A stretch of 5,172 bases of DNA from an uncultured Pelagibacteraceae bacterium (GTDB taxonomy: Bacteria; Pseudomonadota; Alphaproteobacteria; Pelagibacterales; Pelagibacteraceae), in assembly GCA_902570545.1 (NCBI GenBank), contig CACFYO010000029.1:1-5172 (forward strand), given 5' to 3'. Position 1 is the first letter of the stretch. The number at the start of each line of letters is the position of its first letter. The position numbers and the translations under genes were made by a program. The notes under the pieces are model-generated. The model was not told the DNA's origin. It saw nothing but the letters and a program-made list of their open reading frames with translations, and did no database searches. This document shows positions 1-5,172 of the stretch, in pieces.

Positions 1-1
1 T

Positions 2-139
2 CTAAAATTAGAAAATTGTTTTGTTCTTCCTCATGTAGGTAGTGCGACACATGAAACCCGACTAGCTATGAGTATGTTAGCCGTGAATAATATAAAATGC
101 TTTTTCTCTCAAAAACCTCTTTTATCAGAAGTTGTTTAA
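2..139 (+). CDS. D-2-hydroxyacid dehydrogenase, C-terminal end (glyoxylate/hydroxypyruvate reductase-like), 5'-truncated
   Basis: This is the last 45 codons of a gene that begins outside the window, read in the frame starting at base 2 and ending at TAA 137-139. The fragment contains LPHVGSATHETR near its residues 9-20. This is the C-terminal signature of NAD(P)-dependent D-isomer-specific 2-hydroxyacid dehydrogenases, and the His in PHVGSAT is the catalytic acid/base of the family. The following stretch (LAMSMLAVNN, then KPL near the end) matches the last helix and tail of GhrB-like glyoxylate/hydroxypyruvate reductases, which reduce glyoxylate or hydroxypyruvate to glycolate or D-glycerate in the cytoplasm. 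The substrate cannot be fixed without the N-terminal part. It lies 124 nt before the TRAP operon on the same strand, so it may belong to a related carbon pathway or simply be the preceding unit. Family assignment is firm; the exact enzyme is inferred. Confidence 0.85.
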   Translation, partial: LKLENCFVLPHVGSATHETRLAMSMLAVNNIKCFFSQKPLLSEVV

Positions 140-143
140 ATCA

Positions 144-160
144 TACAACTTTTAGTTGTA
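144..160. repeat. Perfect 7-bp inverted repeat (possible operator or weak terminator)
   Basis: TACAACT (144-150) and AGTTGTA (154-160) are exact reverse complements separated by TTT. The repeat begins 4 nt after the stop codon of the upstream dehydrogenase. The stem has only two G/C pairs and no T-run follows, so it would be a poor intrinsic terminator. It could be a binding site for a dimeric regulator of the TRAP operon, whose start lies about 100 nt downstream. No regulator gene is visible in the window. The inverted repeat is seen directly; its role is inferred. Confidence 0.45.
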
Positions 161-205
161 ATCACATAAATTAATTATCTTAAGAAATTTATTTCTGTCT
201 TTTGT

Positions 206-234
206 TTGAATTTTTTTTCTCTTTATGTTTAAAT
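206..234 (+). promoter_or_regulatory. Putative sigma70-type promoter for the TRAP operon
   Basis: TTGAAT (206-211, 4 of 6 to TTGACA) and TTAAAT (229-234, 4 of 6 to TATAAT) are separated by 17 nt, which is the ideal spacing. An overlapping alternative is TTGTTT (202-207) with TATGTT (224-229) at 16 nt. Either would give a leader of roughly 20-30 nt before the start at 264. The region is so AT-rich that such matches arise by chance, so this is tentative. A promoter somewhere in 140-263 is likely because this is the longest gap in the window. Confidence 0.3.
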
Positions 235-252
235 TTAGAAAAACATAACCGA

Positions 253-259
253 GAGGGGA
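253..259 (+). promoter_or_regulatory. Strong ribosome binding site of the TRAP binding-protein gene
   Basis: The run GAGGGGA (within GAGAGGGGAA, 251-260) lies about 5 nt before ATG 264. It is a purine-rich Shine-Dalgarno in otherwise AT-rich sequence and supports this start codon. It contrasts with the transporter membrane subunits, which lack a comparable site, and fits high translation of the periplasmic protein. Confidence 0.75.
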
Positions 260-263
260 AATA

Positions 264-1280
264 ATGTTAAAATTAATAACAAAAATAACTGCTGCTATAG
301 CTGTGGTCTCTATTGCTTTATTTGGTTCTGCAAATGCAAAAACTCTAAAAATAGAAACTCATTTTACAGCTAGCTCGCCTAATGGTGAAGTTGCAGCTCA
401 ATTCGCTAAAAACGTTGAAAAGTTTTCTGGCGGAAGCTTAAAAGTACAAATGTTCTACTCATCATCAGTTACAGGAAAGTCTGCTGAGGTATTTAACTCT
501 GCACAAACTGGAATTATTGACTGTGATATGACAGGTGCTGGATACCAAACTGGTAAAAATGCAGCTTTCCAATTCGCAGGCGATGTAATGGGTGGATATG
601 ACAACCCGTATCAACAATATGAATTCTTGAATTTCCCAGGAGCTCAAGAAGCTGTTGATGCACTATACAATAAATATGGAATGACTTTAATCGGTTGGTG
701 GATACCAGGACATGAGTCTTTAATATCTAGCAAACCAATTCCAGATGTTGCGTCTATCAAAGACTTTAAATTTAGATCGCCTCCAGGAATGGAAAGTATG
801 ATCTTTACAGCATTAGGTGCTAAGCCGATCGTGATGGATTTTGGTGAAGTTCCAACTGCTTTACAAACTGGTCTAATTGATGGTGCCGACTATTCATCTT
901 TAGCTACAAACTATGCAGGTGGACACTATGAGCAAAATAAATATGCTACATACCCAGGTTTTCACTCTATGCCTGCTGACCACTTAGCTTGTAACACTAA
1001 AGTTTGGAATAAGTTAAAGCCTCATGAAAAAGGTGCAATGCTAGCAGCAATCGAAATCTGCGGTAGAACAATCACAAGTTTAGTCGAGAGAAAAAATGCT
1101 GAAGCAGTTAAAGCTTTAACTGCTATGGGTGTTACTCTTCATGACTGGTCTAGAGAAGATAGACTTAAGTTCAGAAATGCTGCTTTAGGCGCTTGGGAAG
1201 AATGGAAGAAAAAATCTCCTGAAGCTGCTGCTCTTATTGAGATACACAAAGCTTACATGAAAGCTAACGGTATCCTATAA
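264..1280 (+). CDS. dctP: TRAP transporter periplasmic solute-binding protein (DctP family)
   Basis: A 338-residue protein, the usual length for DctP-type binding proteins. It captures an organic acid in the periplasm and delivers it to the QM permease. Residues 1-25 form a Sec signal peptide: Lys at 3 and 7, a hydrophobic core at about 8-20, and a predicted signal peptidase I cut after A-N-A at 23-25. Mature-protein hallmarks include FKFRSPPG at 168-175, where R171 matches the conserved Arg that salt-bridges the substrate carboxylate, and GEVPTALQTGLIDGAD at 194-209, the family signature. The WW at 145-146 and the YPGFH segment before the C-terminal helices resemble the FcbT1/TakP branch (2-oxo acids, mannitol/chloroaromatic type) rather than the C4-dicarboxylate DctP or sialate SiaP branch. 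This placement comes from remembered motifs. The start is supported by a strong ribosome site. Codon use is richer in C-ending codons than in the genes downstream, which fits high expression. The ligand is unknown; a carboxylate is expected. Confidence 0.93.
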   Translation: MLKLITKITAAIAVVSIALFGSANAKTLKIETHFTASSPNGEVAAQFAKNVEKFSGGSLKVQMFYSSSVTGKSAEVFNSAQTGIIDCDMTGAGYQTGKNAAFQFAGDVMGGYDNPYQQYEFLNFPGAQEAVDALYNKYGMTLIGWWIPGHESLISSKPIPDVASIKDFKFRSPPGMESMIFTALGAKPIVMDFGEVPTALQTGLIDGADYSSLATNYAGGHYEQNKYATYPGFHSMPADHLACNTKVWNKLKPHEKGAMLAAIEICGRTITSLVERKNAEAVKALTAMGVTLHDWSREDRLKFRNAALGAWEEWKKKSPEAAALIEIHKAYMKANGIL

Positions 1281-1304
1281 TTATTAGCAACATAAAAAAA
1301 TATT

Positions 1305-1345
1305 GAAGGGCCTGAAAGGGCCCTTCTTAATGAACAATTTTTTTT
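1305..1345 (+). terminator. GC-rich stem-loop with spaced T-run between dctP and dctQ (attenuator / partial terminator)
   Basis: GAAGGGCC (1305-1312) pairs perfectly with GGCCCTTC (1319-1326) around a TGAAAG loop. The stem is 8 bp with six G/C pairs, the densest GC in the intergenic sequence. A run of eight T follows at 1338-1345, but 11 nt lie between stem and T-run, unlike a classical intrinsic terminator. A run of seven A (1294-1300) upstream could pair with the T-run and lengthen the hairpin. Sitting after the binding-protein gene and before the permease genes, it probably causes partial termination or protects the 3' end of the dctP message, giving excess binding protein over membrane subunits. 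The structure is seen; the function is inferred from similar transporter operons. Confidence 0.7.
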
Positions 1346-1349
1346 GCCA

Positions 1350-1934
1350 ATGGACGATAAAGAACTTCAAGATAAACAATTAAAAGAGCAAAGTGAAAAA
1401 GTTGCAAGTAAAGACGATTTTCCAATATTTTGGATAGATAGAATTTCTCTATTTTTAAGCCATACAATAAAATATTTAATTCCTGTAATTGTACTTGTGA
1501 TGATGTACGAAATTTTCATGAGATATGTATTATTTAAACCTACCTTATGGGCTAATGAATTATGCTTATGGTTGGCTGGTGTTTGTTATTTAGTTGGCGG
1601 GATATATGCAACAAGATTAAGAAGCCATATAAGAATAGTATTATTATATGATTATGTCAGTAGACCGACACAACGAATTTTTGATCTAATTAGCACTATA
1701 GTTATTGTTCTTTTTGCGGGGGCTGTAATTTATGGTGGTATGGAGGATGCTTACAGATCATTTGTAAACTGGGAGAGATTTGCAACTTATTGGGACCCAC
1801 CGATACCAGCTACTATGAAACCACTTACACTAATATGTGTATTCCTTATTGCACTTCAGTCTATTAACAATTTAATAATTGATTGGAGAAATCCTAAAGA
1901 AAGACAATACGATCCCGCTAAAGATTTAGAATAA
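1350..1934 (+). CDS. dctQ: TRAP transporter small membrane subunit (DctQ family)
   Basis: A 194-residue inner-membrane protein with four predicted helices at about 40-60, 68-88, 110-130 and 157-176, preceded by a charged, Lys/Glu/Gln-rich cytoplasmic tail of about 25 residues. DctQ pairs with DctM to form the TRAP permease and stabilises the elevator-type large subunit. Supporting motifs are YEIFMRYV (53-60), PTLWANEL (64-71) and LRSHIRI (90-96), typical of DctQ proteins. WDPPI (148-152) before the last helix recalls the FcbT2-like branch. ATG 1350 is preferred. An in-frame TTG at 1344 would add two residues but lies inside the T-run. Neither has a Shine-Dalgarno, so initiation is probably weak or depends on the nearby hairpin. 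The stop is followed after one base by the next start, so the two permease subunits are very likely translationally coupled. Confidence 0.9.
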   Translation: MDDKELQDKQLKEQSEKVASKDDFPIFWIDRISLFLSHTIKYLIPVIVLVMMYEIFMRYVLFKPTLWANELCLWLAGVCYLVGGIYATRLRSHIRIVLLYDYVSRPTQRIFDLISTIVIVLFAGAVIYGGMEDAYRSFVNWERFATYWDPPIPATMKPLTLICVFLIALQSINNLIIDWRNPKERQYDPAKDLE

Positions 1935-1935
1935 T

Positions 1936-3258
1936 ATGGAATTTGAAATAGGAACACTCTCAATAATACTGATTGTTGGATTGCTAGCTCTTATAGCTAT
2001 TGGTGTTCCAATGGGTTTTGCCTCAGGTTTTATGGGTGCTGTACTCGTATTTTTATATATAGGTGAGCATGCATTAGGAATTTTACTTTCAAGATATTAT
2101 TCGCTTGTTGTAACATATTCTTTCTTATCAGTACCCTTATTTATATTCATGGCCTCCTTACTTGAACGCTCTAACATCGCGAGAGATTTATATGATGCAT
2201 TAAATGCTTGGTTAAGAAAAACTAGAGGTGGTGTAGGTGTTGTAACTGCAATCATGGCAACAATTATGGCTGCCATGAGTGGAATTATTGGAGGAGAAAT
2301 AGTTTTATTAGGGCTGATTGCGCTACCTCAAATGTTGAGATTGAAATATGATCAAGATATGTCGATTGGTATTATTTGTGCATCAGGTTCCCTAGGTACT
2401 ATGATACCTCCGTCTATCGTTTTAATTATTTACGGATTGACAACAGAAACATCAATTACAATGTTATTCCAGGAAGCTATTGTTCCAGGTTTAATGATTT
2501 CAGGTTTAATTATTACTTACATTCTTATACGAACAAGATTACAACCGCATCTTGCACCATTAAGTGATGAACCAGCCTTAACTTTAAAAGAAAAAATGTC
2601 TTACCTTCCAGGACTACTACCACCAATTGGTATTGTAATAATTGTTTTAGGTTCAATTTATTCTGGAATAACAGGTATCACAGAAGCAGCTGGTATGGGT
2701 GTAGTTGCAACATTAATTATAATAGGCGCAAGAAAAGAGCTTACATGGTTTCTATTTAAAGATGCGCTTGTTCGAACTTTTAAAGCATCAGGTACGATTT
2801 TAACTATAACATTTGGAGCTACGGTTTTAGCTGGAGCTTATTCTTTAGCAGGTGGACCAACTTATGTAGCTGAAACTATTTTAGCTTATGATTTAAAACC
2901 AATGTACTTAATCTTTATGATGCAAGTAATGTTTTTGATAATGGGTGCTTTTATGGATTGGGTTGGAATTGTCCTACTGGCTATGCCTGTATTTTTACCA
3001 ATAGTTCTTGCACTTGGTTTTGATCCTATATGGTTTGGAATTTTATTTTGTGTAAATATGCAAGTCTCATTTTTAAGCCCACCTTTTGGTCCAGCAGCTT
3101 TTTATTTAAAATCGGTAGCACCTCCACATATTTCATTAACAGATATTTTTAGAGGATTTGCTCCATTCGTAGTAATTCAGTTAATCGTTTTAGCATGTGT
3201 AATGTACTTTCCAGAAGCAATGACACAAAATTTCCACGAATTCGTACCTAAAAAATAA
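1936..3258 (+). CDS. dctM: TRAP transporter large membrane subunit (DctM family)
   Basis: A 440-residue, highly hydrophobic inner-membrane protein of normal DctM length (about 425-450), belonging to the ion transporter superfamily. It is the Na+-coupled elevator subunit that moves the substrate released by the binding protein. Two inverted halves are visible. The first half has MSGIIGGE (114-121) and GSLGTMIPPS (151-160), the family signature in the first re-entrant hairpin region. The second half has GITEAAGMGV (247-256), GAFMDWVGIVLL (337-348) and LSPPFGPAAFYLK (380-392). The SPPFG form of the second motif is usual in the mannitol/chloroaromatic (FcbT3-like) branch, in line with the P and Q subunits. 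The gene starts one base after dctQ with no clear ribosome site, which suggests coupling. Its stop codon directly abuts the next start. No truncation is seen. Family is certain; substrate is not readable from this subunit. Confidence 0.95.
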   Translation: MEFEIGTLSIILIVGLLALIAIGVPMGFASGFMGAVLVFLYIGEHALGILLSRYYSLVVTYSFLSVPLFIFMASLLERSNIARDLYDALNAWLRKTRGGVGVVTAIMATIMAAMSGIIGGEIVLLGLIALPQMLRLKYDQDMSIGIICASGSLGTMIPPSIVLIIYGLTTETSITMLFQEAIVPGLMISGLIITYILIRTRLQPHLAPLSDEPALTLKEKMSYLPGLLPPIGIVIIVLGSIYSGITGITEAAGMGVVATLIIIGARKELTWFLFKDALVRTFKASGTILTITFGATVLAGAYSLAGGPTYVAETILAYDLKPMYLIFMMQVMFLIMGAFMDWVGIVLLAMPVFLPIVLALGFDPIWFGILFCVNMQVSFLSPPFGPAAFYLKSVAPPHISLTDIFRGFAPFVVIQLIVLACVMYFPEAMTQNFHEFVPKK

Positions 3259-4131
3259 ATGACAAAAAAAATAGGTTTTATAGGCATAGGCCTGATGGGT
3301 CTGCCAATGTCTAAAAATATAGTAAAAGCTGGATATAATTTAACAGTATTCAATAGATCAAAGAATAAAACAGAACCACTTAAAGCATTTGGAGCAAAAA
3401 TTTCAAATACGTTAAAAGATGCTGTGGATGGAAGTGATATTGTTATAACAATGTTAACAGATGATACTGCTGTGGATGCAGTGATGAACAATACTGATTT
3501 TTTAGAAAACTTAAAATCTGGTTCAATAGTTATTGATATGAGTTCAGTTAAACCAACTACTGCAACTAAACATGGTAATAATTTAAAATTTAAAAATATA
3601 AATTATTTGGATGCACCTGTATCTGGAGGAACAATTGGTGCAGAGGAAGCATCATTGGCTATAATGGTTGGGGGAGAACAAAATATTTTTGATGATGCAT
3701 TTGATATTTTAAAAACAATGGGTAACCCAACATTAGTTGGTCCAATTGGAAGTGGACAAGTTTCAAAATTAGCAAATCAAATCATTGTTGGTTTAGCAAT
3801 AGGCGCCGTGGCAGAGGCCGTAACTCTTTGTGAAAAAGCAGGAGCTGATCCAAATAAAATGATTAAAGCTTTGTCTGGTGGATGGGCAGATAGCAAAGTT
3901 CTACAGACACATGGAAAAAGAATGATCGATAAAGATTTTACTCCAAAAGGTAAAACATCTGGTCAATTAAAAGATATGAATAATATCTTAGAATGTGCCA
4001 GTAATTATAATACTCATTTACCTATTTCAAATTTGGTTAAAGAAATGTATAAATCTCTTGTTGATAATGGACATGGTGAAACAGATCATAGTTCACTTTA
4101 TAAAGAAATTGAAAGGATAAATAATAAATGA
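3259..4131 (+). CDS. NAD(P)-dependent beta-hydroxyacid dehydrogenase (3-hydroxyisobutyrate dehydrogenase / tartronate-semialdehyde reductase family)
   Basis: A 290-residue cytoplasmic enzyme of standard family length. The N-terminal Rossmann domain (about 1-160) opens with GFIGIGLMG (6-14), the family dinucleotide-binding motif. N32-R33 after the second strand favours NADP(H). The substrate-binding loop DAPVSGG is at 118-124. The C-terminal helical domain starts near 165 and carries the catalytic Lys, K170 in GQVSKLANQ, with N174 one turn on and a second conserved Lys, K238, in QLKD. Members interconvert beta-hydroxyacids and semialdehydes, including 3-hydroxyisobutyrate, D-glycerate/tartronate semialdehyde, L-threonate and sulfolactate-type compounds. 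The ADSKVLQTHG segment (210-219) looks closer to the GarR/GlxR side than to mammalian-type 3-hydroxyisobutyrate dehydrogenase, but this is a weak call. It starts on the base after the dctM stop and overlaps the next gene by ATGA, so it is an integral operon member. Family is firm; substrate is unknown. Confidence 0.9.
   Translation: MTKKIGFIGIGLMGLPMSKNIVKAGYNLTVFNRSKNKTEPLKAFGAKISNTLKDAVDGSDIVITMLTDDTAVDAVMNNTDFLENLKSGSIVIDMSSVKPTTATKHGNNLKFKNINYLDAPVSGGTIGAEEASLAIMVGGEQNIFDDAFDILKTMGNPTLVGPIGSGQVSKLANQIIVGLAIGAVAEAVTLCEKAGADPNKMIKALSGGWADSKVLQTHGKRMIDKDFTPKGKTSGQLKDMNNILECASNYNTHLPISNLVKEMYKSLVDNGHGETDHSSLYKEIERINNK
4112..4117 (+). promoter_or_regulatory. Ribosome binding site inside the end of the beta-hydroxyacid dehydrogenase gene, serving the SDR gene
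   Basis: AAAGGA lies 10 nt before ATG 4128, within the last codons of the preceding gene. Together with the ATGA stop/start overlap it fixes the SDR start and indicates coupled translation. Confidence 0.55.
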
Positions 4132-4871
4132 GTGGAAGATTAGAGGGTAAGAAAATTGTAGTTACAGCAGCAGGCCAAGGTATCGGAAAAGCAACAGCAA
4201 TCGCTTTTCATAATGAAGGGGCCCATGTAATAGCAACAGATTTGAATGAAAAAACTTTAGCTGATTTAAATAAAGAATATCCTAATATTAAAATTAAAAC
4301 TCTAGACTCTACTGACAACAAAGCAATTTTAGATTTTGTTAAAACACTCGATGAAGTAAATGTTCTATTTAATGCAGTAGGATTTGTTCATCATGGAACA
4401 ATTTTAGATTGCGAAGAAAAAGATTGGGATTTTTCTTTTGATGTAAATATTAAATCTATGTATTTCATGTGCAGAGCAATTTTACCGTTAATGGTGAAGC
4501 AAAATGGCGGAAGTATAATCAATGTTTCGTCTATTGCCTCCAGTTTAAAAGGTTTACCAAATAGATTTGTTTATGGCGCTTCGAAAGCTGCAATTATTGG
4601 GTTAACTAAGTCTATAGCTTCAGACTTTGTAAAACAAAATATTAGATGTAATTCAATAGCACCAGGAACAGTTTTCTCTCCTTCTTGGCAAGATAGGGTA
4701 AACCAAAGCCCTGATCCTGTTCAAGCTAAGAAAGATTTTATAGCAAGACAACCTATGGGAAGACTAGGAACGGCTGAAGAAATTGCTTCTATGGCTATTT
4801 ATTTAGCTGGCGATGAATCAACATTTACAACAGGAAATACATTTTCTGTTGATGGTGGAATGACAATTTAA
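4128..4871 (+). CDS. Short-chain dehydrogenase/reductase, BDH2 / 2-keto-3-deoxy-L-fuconate dehydrogenase-like
   Basis: A 247-residue classical SDR with one Rossmann domain, cytoplasmic and usually tetrameric. The cofactor motif TAAGQGIG (13-20) replaces the usual TGxxxGIG. D38 at the end of the second strand indicates NAD+ preference. NAVG (82-85) stands for the NNAG motif. The catalytic tetrad is N107, S135, Y149 and K153. HHGTILDCEEKDWDFS (88-103) is nearly identical, as I remember it, to the matching stretch of human BDH2/DHRS6. R146 in NRFVYG and the Arg residues in RQPMGR correspond to that enzyme's carboxylate-binding arginines. Bacterial relatives include 2-keto-3-deoxy-L-fuconate dehydrogenases, which make the 2,4-diketo-3-deoxy acid, and 3-hydroxybutyrate dehydrogenases. 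The FAH-family gene 16 nt downstream favours the first role: the SDR makes a diketo acid that the FAH enzyme cleaves. The start overlaps the previous stop by ATGA. SDR family is certain; the specific substrate is inferred. Confidence 0.9.
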   Translation: MSGRLEGKKIVVTAAGQGIGKATAIAFHNEGAHVIATDLNEKTLADLNKEYPNIKIKTLDSTDNKAILDFVKTLDEVNVLFNAVGFVHHGTILDCEEKDWDFSFDVNIKSMYFMCRAILPLMVKQNGGSIINVSSIASSLKGLPNRFVYGASKAAIIGLTKSIASDFVKQNIRCNSIAPGTVFSPSWQDRVNQSPDPVQAKKDFIARQPMGRLGTAEEIASMAIYLAGDESTFTTGNTFSVDGGMTI

Positions 4872-4875
4872 ATAT

Positions 4876-4882
4876 AAAGGAG
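4876..4882 (+). promoter_or_regulatory. Ribosome binding site of the FAH-family gene
   Basis: AAAGGAG is 5 nt upstream of ATG 4888 in the 16-nt gap after the SDR gene. It is a near-ideal Shine-Dalgarno and fixes the start of the truncated gene at the window end. Confidence 0.8.
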
Positions 4883-4887
4883 AAACA

Positions 4888-5172
4888 ATGAAACTATTAA
4901 GAGTAGGAGAAAAAGGAAAAGAAAAACCAGCTATTTTAGACACTGATGGAAAAATAAGAGACATAAGTTCTCACATAAACGACTTAAACCCAGAAAATTT
5001 AAATTTTGAAACAATGTCAAAAATTCAAAGTGCAGATACATCAAATCTTCCTGAGCTTTCATCTAATCAAAGAGTAGGTTCATGTATTACAAGCCCTGGA
5101 AAATTTGTTGCAATAGGGCTTAATTATTCAGATCATGCAGCTGAAGTCGGTGCCGATATTCCTAAAGAACCA
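4888..5172 (+). CDS. Fumarylacetoacetate hydrolase (FAH) family protein, N-terminal part, truncated by the window end (2,4-diketo-3-deoxy-L-fuconate hydrolase-like)
   Basis: An open frame of 95 codons from ATG 4888 runs off the window without a stop; full-length relatives are about 280 residues. The first 65 or so residues form the small N-terminal domain typical of this subgroup (MKLLRVGEKGKEKP at 1-14, then LDTDGKIRDIS at 17-27). The FAH catalytic domain begins with SPGKFVAIGLNYSDHAAE at 69-86; H83 matches the catalytic base of FAH hydrolases. The metal-binding acidic residues lie beyond the window. These proteins use Mg2+ to cleave the C-C bond of diketo acids. This N-terminal form is often labelled ureidoglycolate lyase in databases, but characterised members act on 2,4-diketo-3-deoxy-L-fuconate or L-rhamnonate, giving pyruvate and L-lactate. 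Its place right after a BDH2-like SDR supports that activity. Family is certain; the specific reaction is inferred. Confidence 0.88.
   Translation, partial: MKLLRVGEKGKEKPAILDTDGKIRDISSHINDLNPENLNFETMSKIQSADTSNLPELSSNQRVGSCITSPGKFVAIGLNYSDHAAEVGADIPKEP

Noticed and set aside
183..196. Short inverted repeat AGAAAT / ATTTCT in the leader
   Set aside because: Six A/T-rich base pairs with a 2-nt loop; such repeats are expected by chance at this AT content and there is no other support.
211..218. Run of eight T in the leader as a terminator for the upstream gene
   Set aside because: No GC-rich stem precedes it and the inverted repeat is about 50 nt upstream, so it does not form an intrinsic terminator.
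465..647. Minus-strand open frame of 60 codons inside dctP
   Set aside because: It lies wholly antisense to a clearly conserved gene, has no ribosome site or family motif, and has a composition expected of a shadow frame.
2376..2567. Plus-strand open frame of 63 codons inside dctM
   Set aside because: It is an alternative frame over the conserved GSLGTMIPPS region of dctM; its peptide is low-complexity Tyr/Asn-rich with no recognisable domain.
3177..3491. Minus-strand open frame of 104 codons across the dctM / dehydrogenase junction
   Set aside because: It is antisense to two well-supported genes that abut exactly, and no motif or ribosome site supports it.
4215..4225. GAAGGGGCCCA inside the SDR gene, resembling the arms of the dctP-dctQ hairpin
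   Set aside because: It encodes conserved SDR residues (E-G-A-H, 30-33) and has no paired arm nearby, so the similarity is coincidental.
1..5172. CRISPR array, tRNA/rRNA, insertion sequence, toxin-antitoxin or defence system
   Set aside because: No direct-repeat arrays, cloverleaf-like sequences, transposase motifs or terminal inverted repeats were seen, and coding sequence fills nearly the whole window with recognised metabolic and transport families.

Overview
The window is AT-rich, tightly packed DNA with every gene on the + strand. Intergenic gaps are 0-1 nt, a 4-nt overlap, 16 nt, about 69 nt and 124 nt. Low-GC codon use, a TRAP uptake system with a Sec-exported binding protein and this packing suggest a streamlined marine alphaproteobacterium, such as SAR11/Pelagibacterales or a similar lineage (AEGEAN-169 or HIMB59 type). 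No marker gene fixes the taxonomy.

Layout: (1) positions 2-139 hold the last 45 codons of a D-2-hydroxyacid dehydrogenase of the glyoxylate/hydroxypyruvate reductase type. (2) Positions 140-263 are a leader region with a perfect 7-bp inverted repeat, a tentative sigma70-type promoter and a strong Shine-Dalgarno. (3) Positions 264-3258 encode a complete TRAP transporter in the order binding protein (P), small membrane subunit (Q), large membrane subunit (M). A GC-rich stem-loop followed by a spaced T-run separates P from QM. (4) Positions 3259-4131 encode a beta-hydroxyacid dehydrogenase (3-hydroxyisobutyrate dehydrogenase / tartronate-semialdehyde reductase family). (5) Positions 4128-4871 encode a short-chain dehydrogenase closely resembling the BDH2 / 2-keto-3-deoxy-L-fuconate dehydrogenase group. 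(6) Positions 4888 to the window end hold the first 95 codons of a fumarylacetoacetate hydrolase (FAH) family protein.

This reads as one uptake-and-catabolism operon. The binding protein captures an organic acid in the periplasm and the QM permease imports it with a Na+ gradient. The downstream enzymes oxidise or reduce it and hydrolyse it. The SDR-then-FAH pair matches the last two steps of the non-phosphorylating L-fuconate/L-rhamnonate route: 2-keto-3-deoxy acid to 2,4-diketo-3-deoxy acid to pyruvate plus lactate. A sugar acid or related hydroxy/keto acid is therefore the leading substrate guess, but no gene here proves it.

Nothing in the window looks like a mobile element, CRISPR array, RNA gene or novel defence system. 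The most notable points are the P/Q intercistronic stem-loop, the pathway implied by the gene set, and the inverted repeat upstream of the operon.
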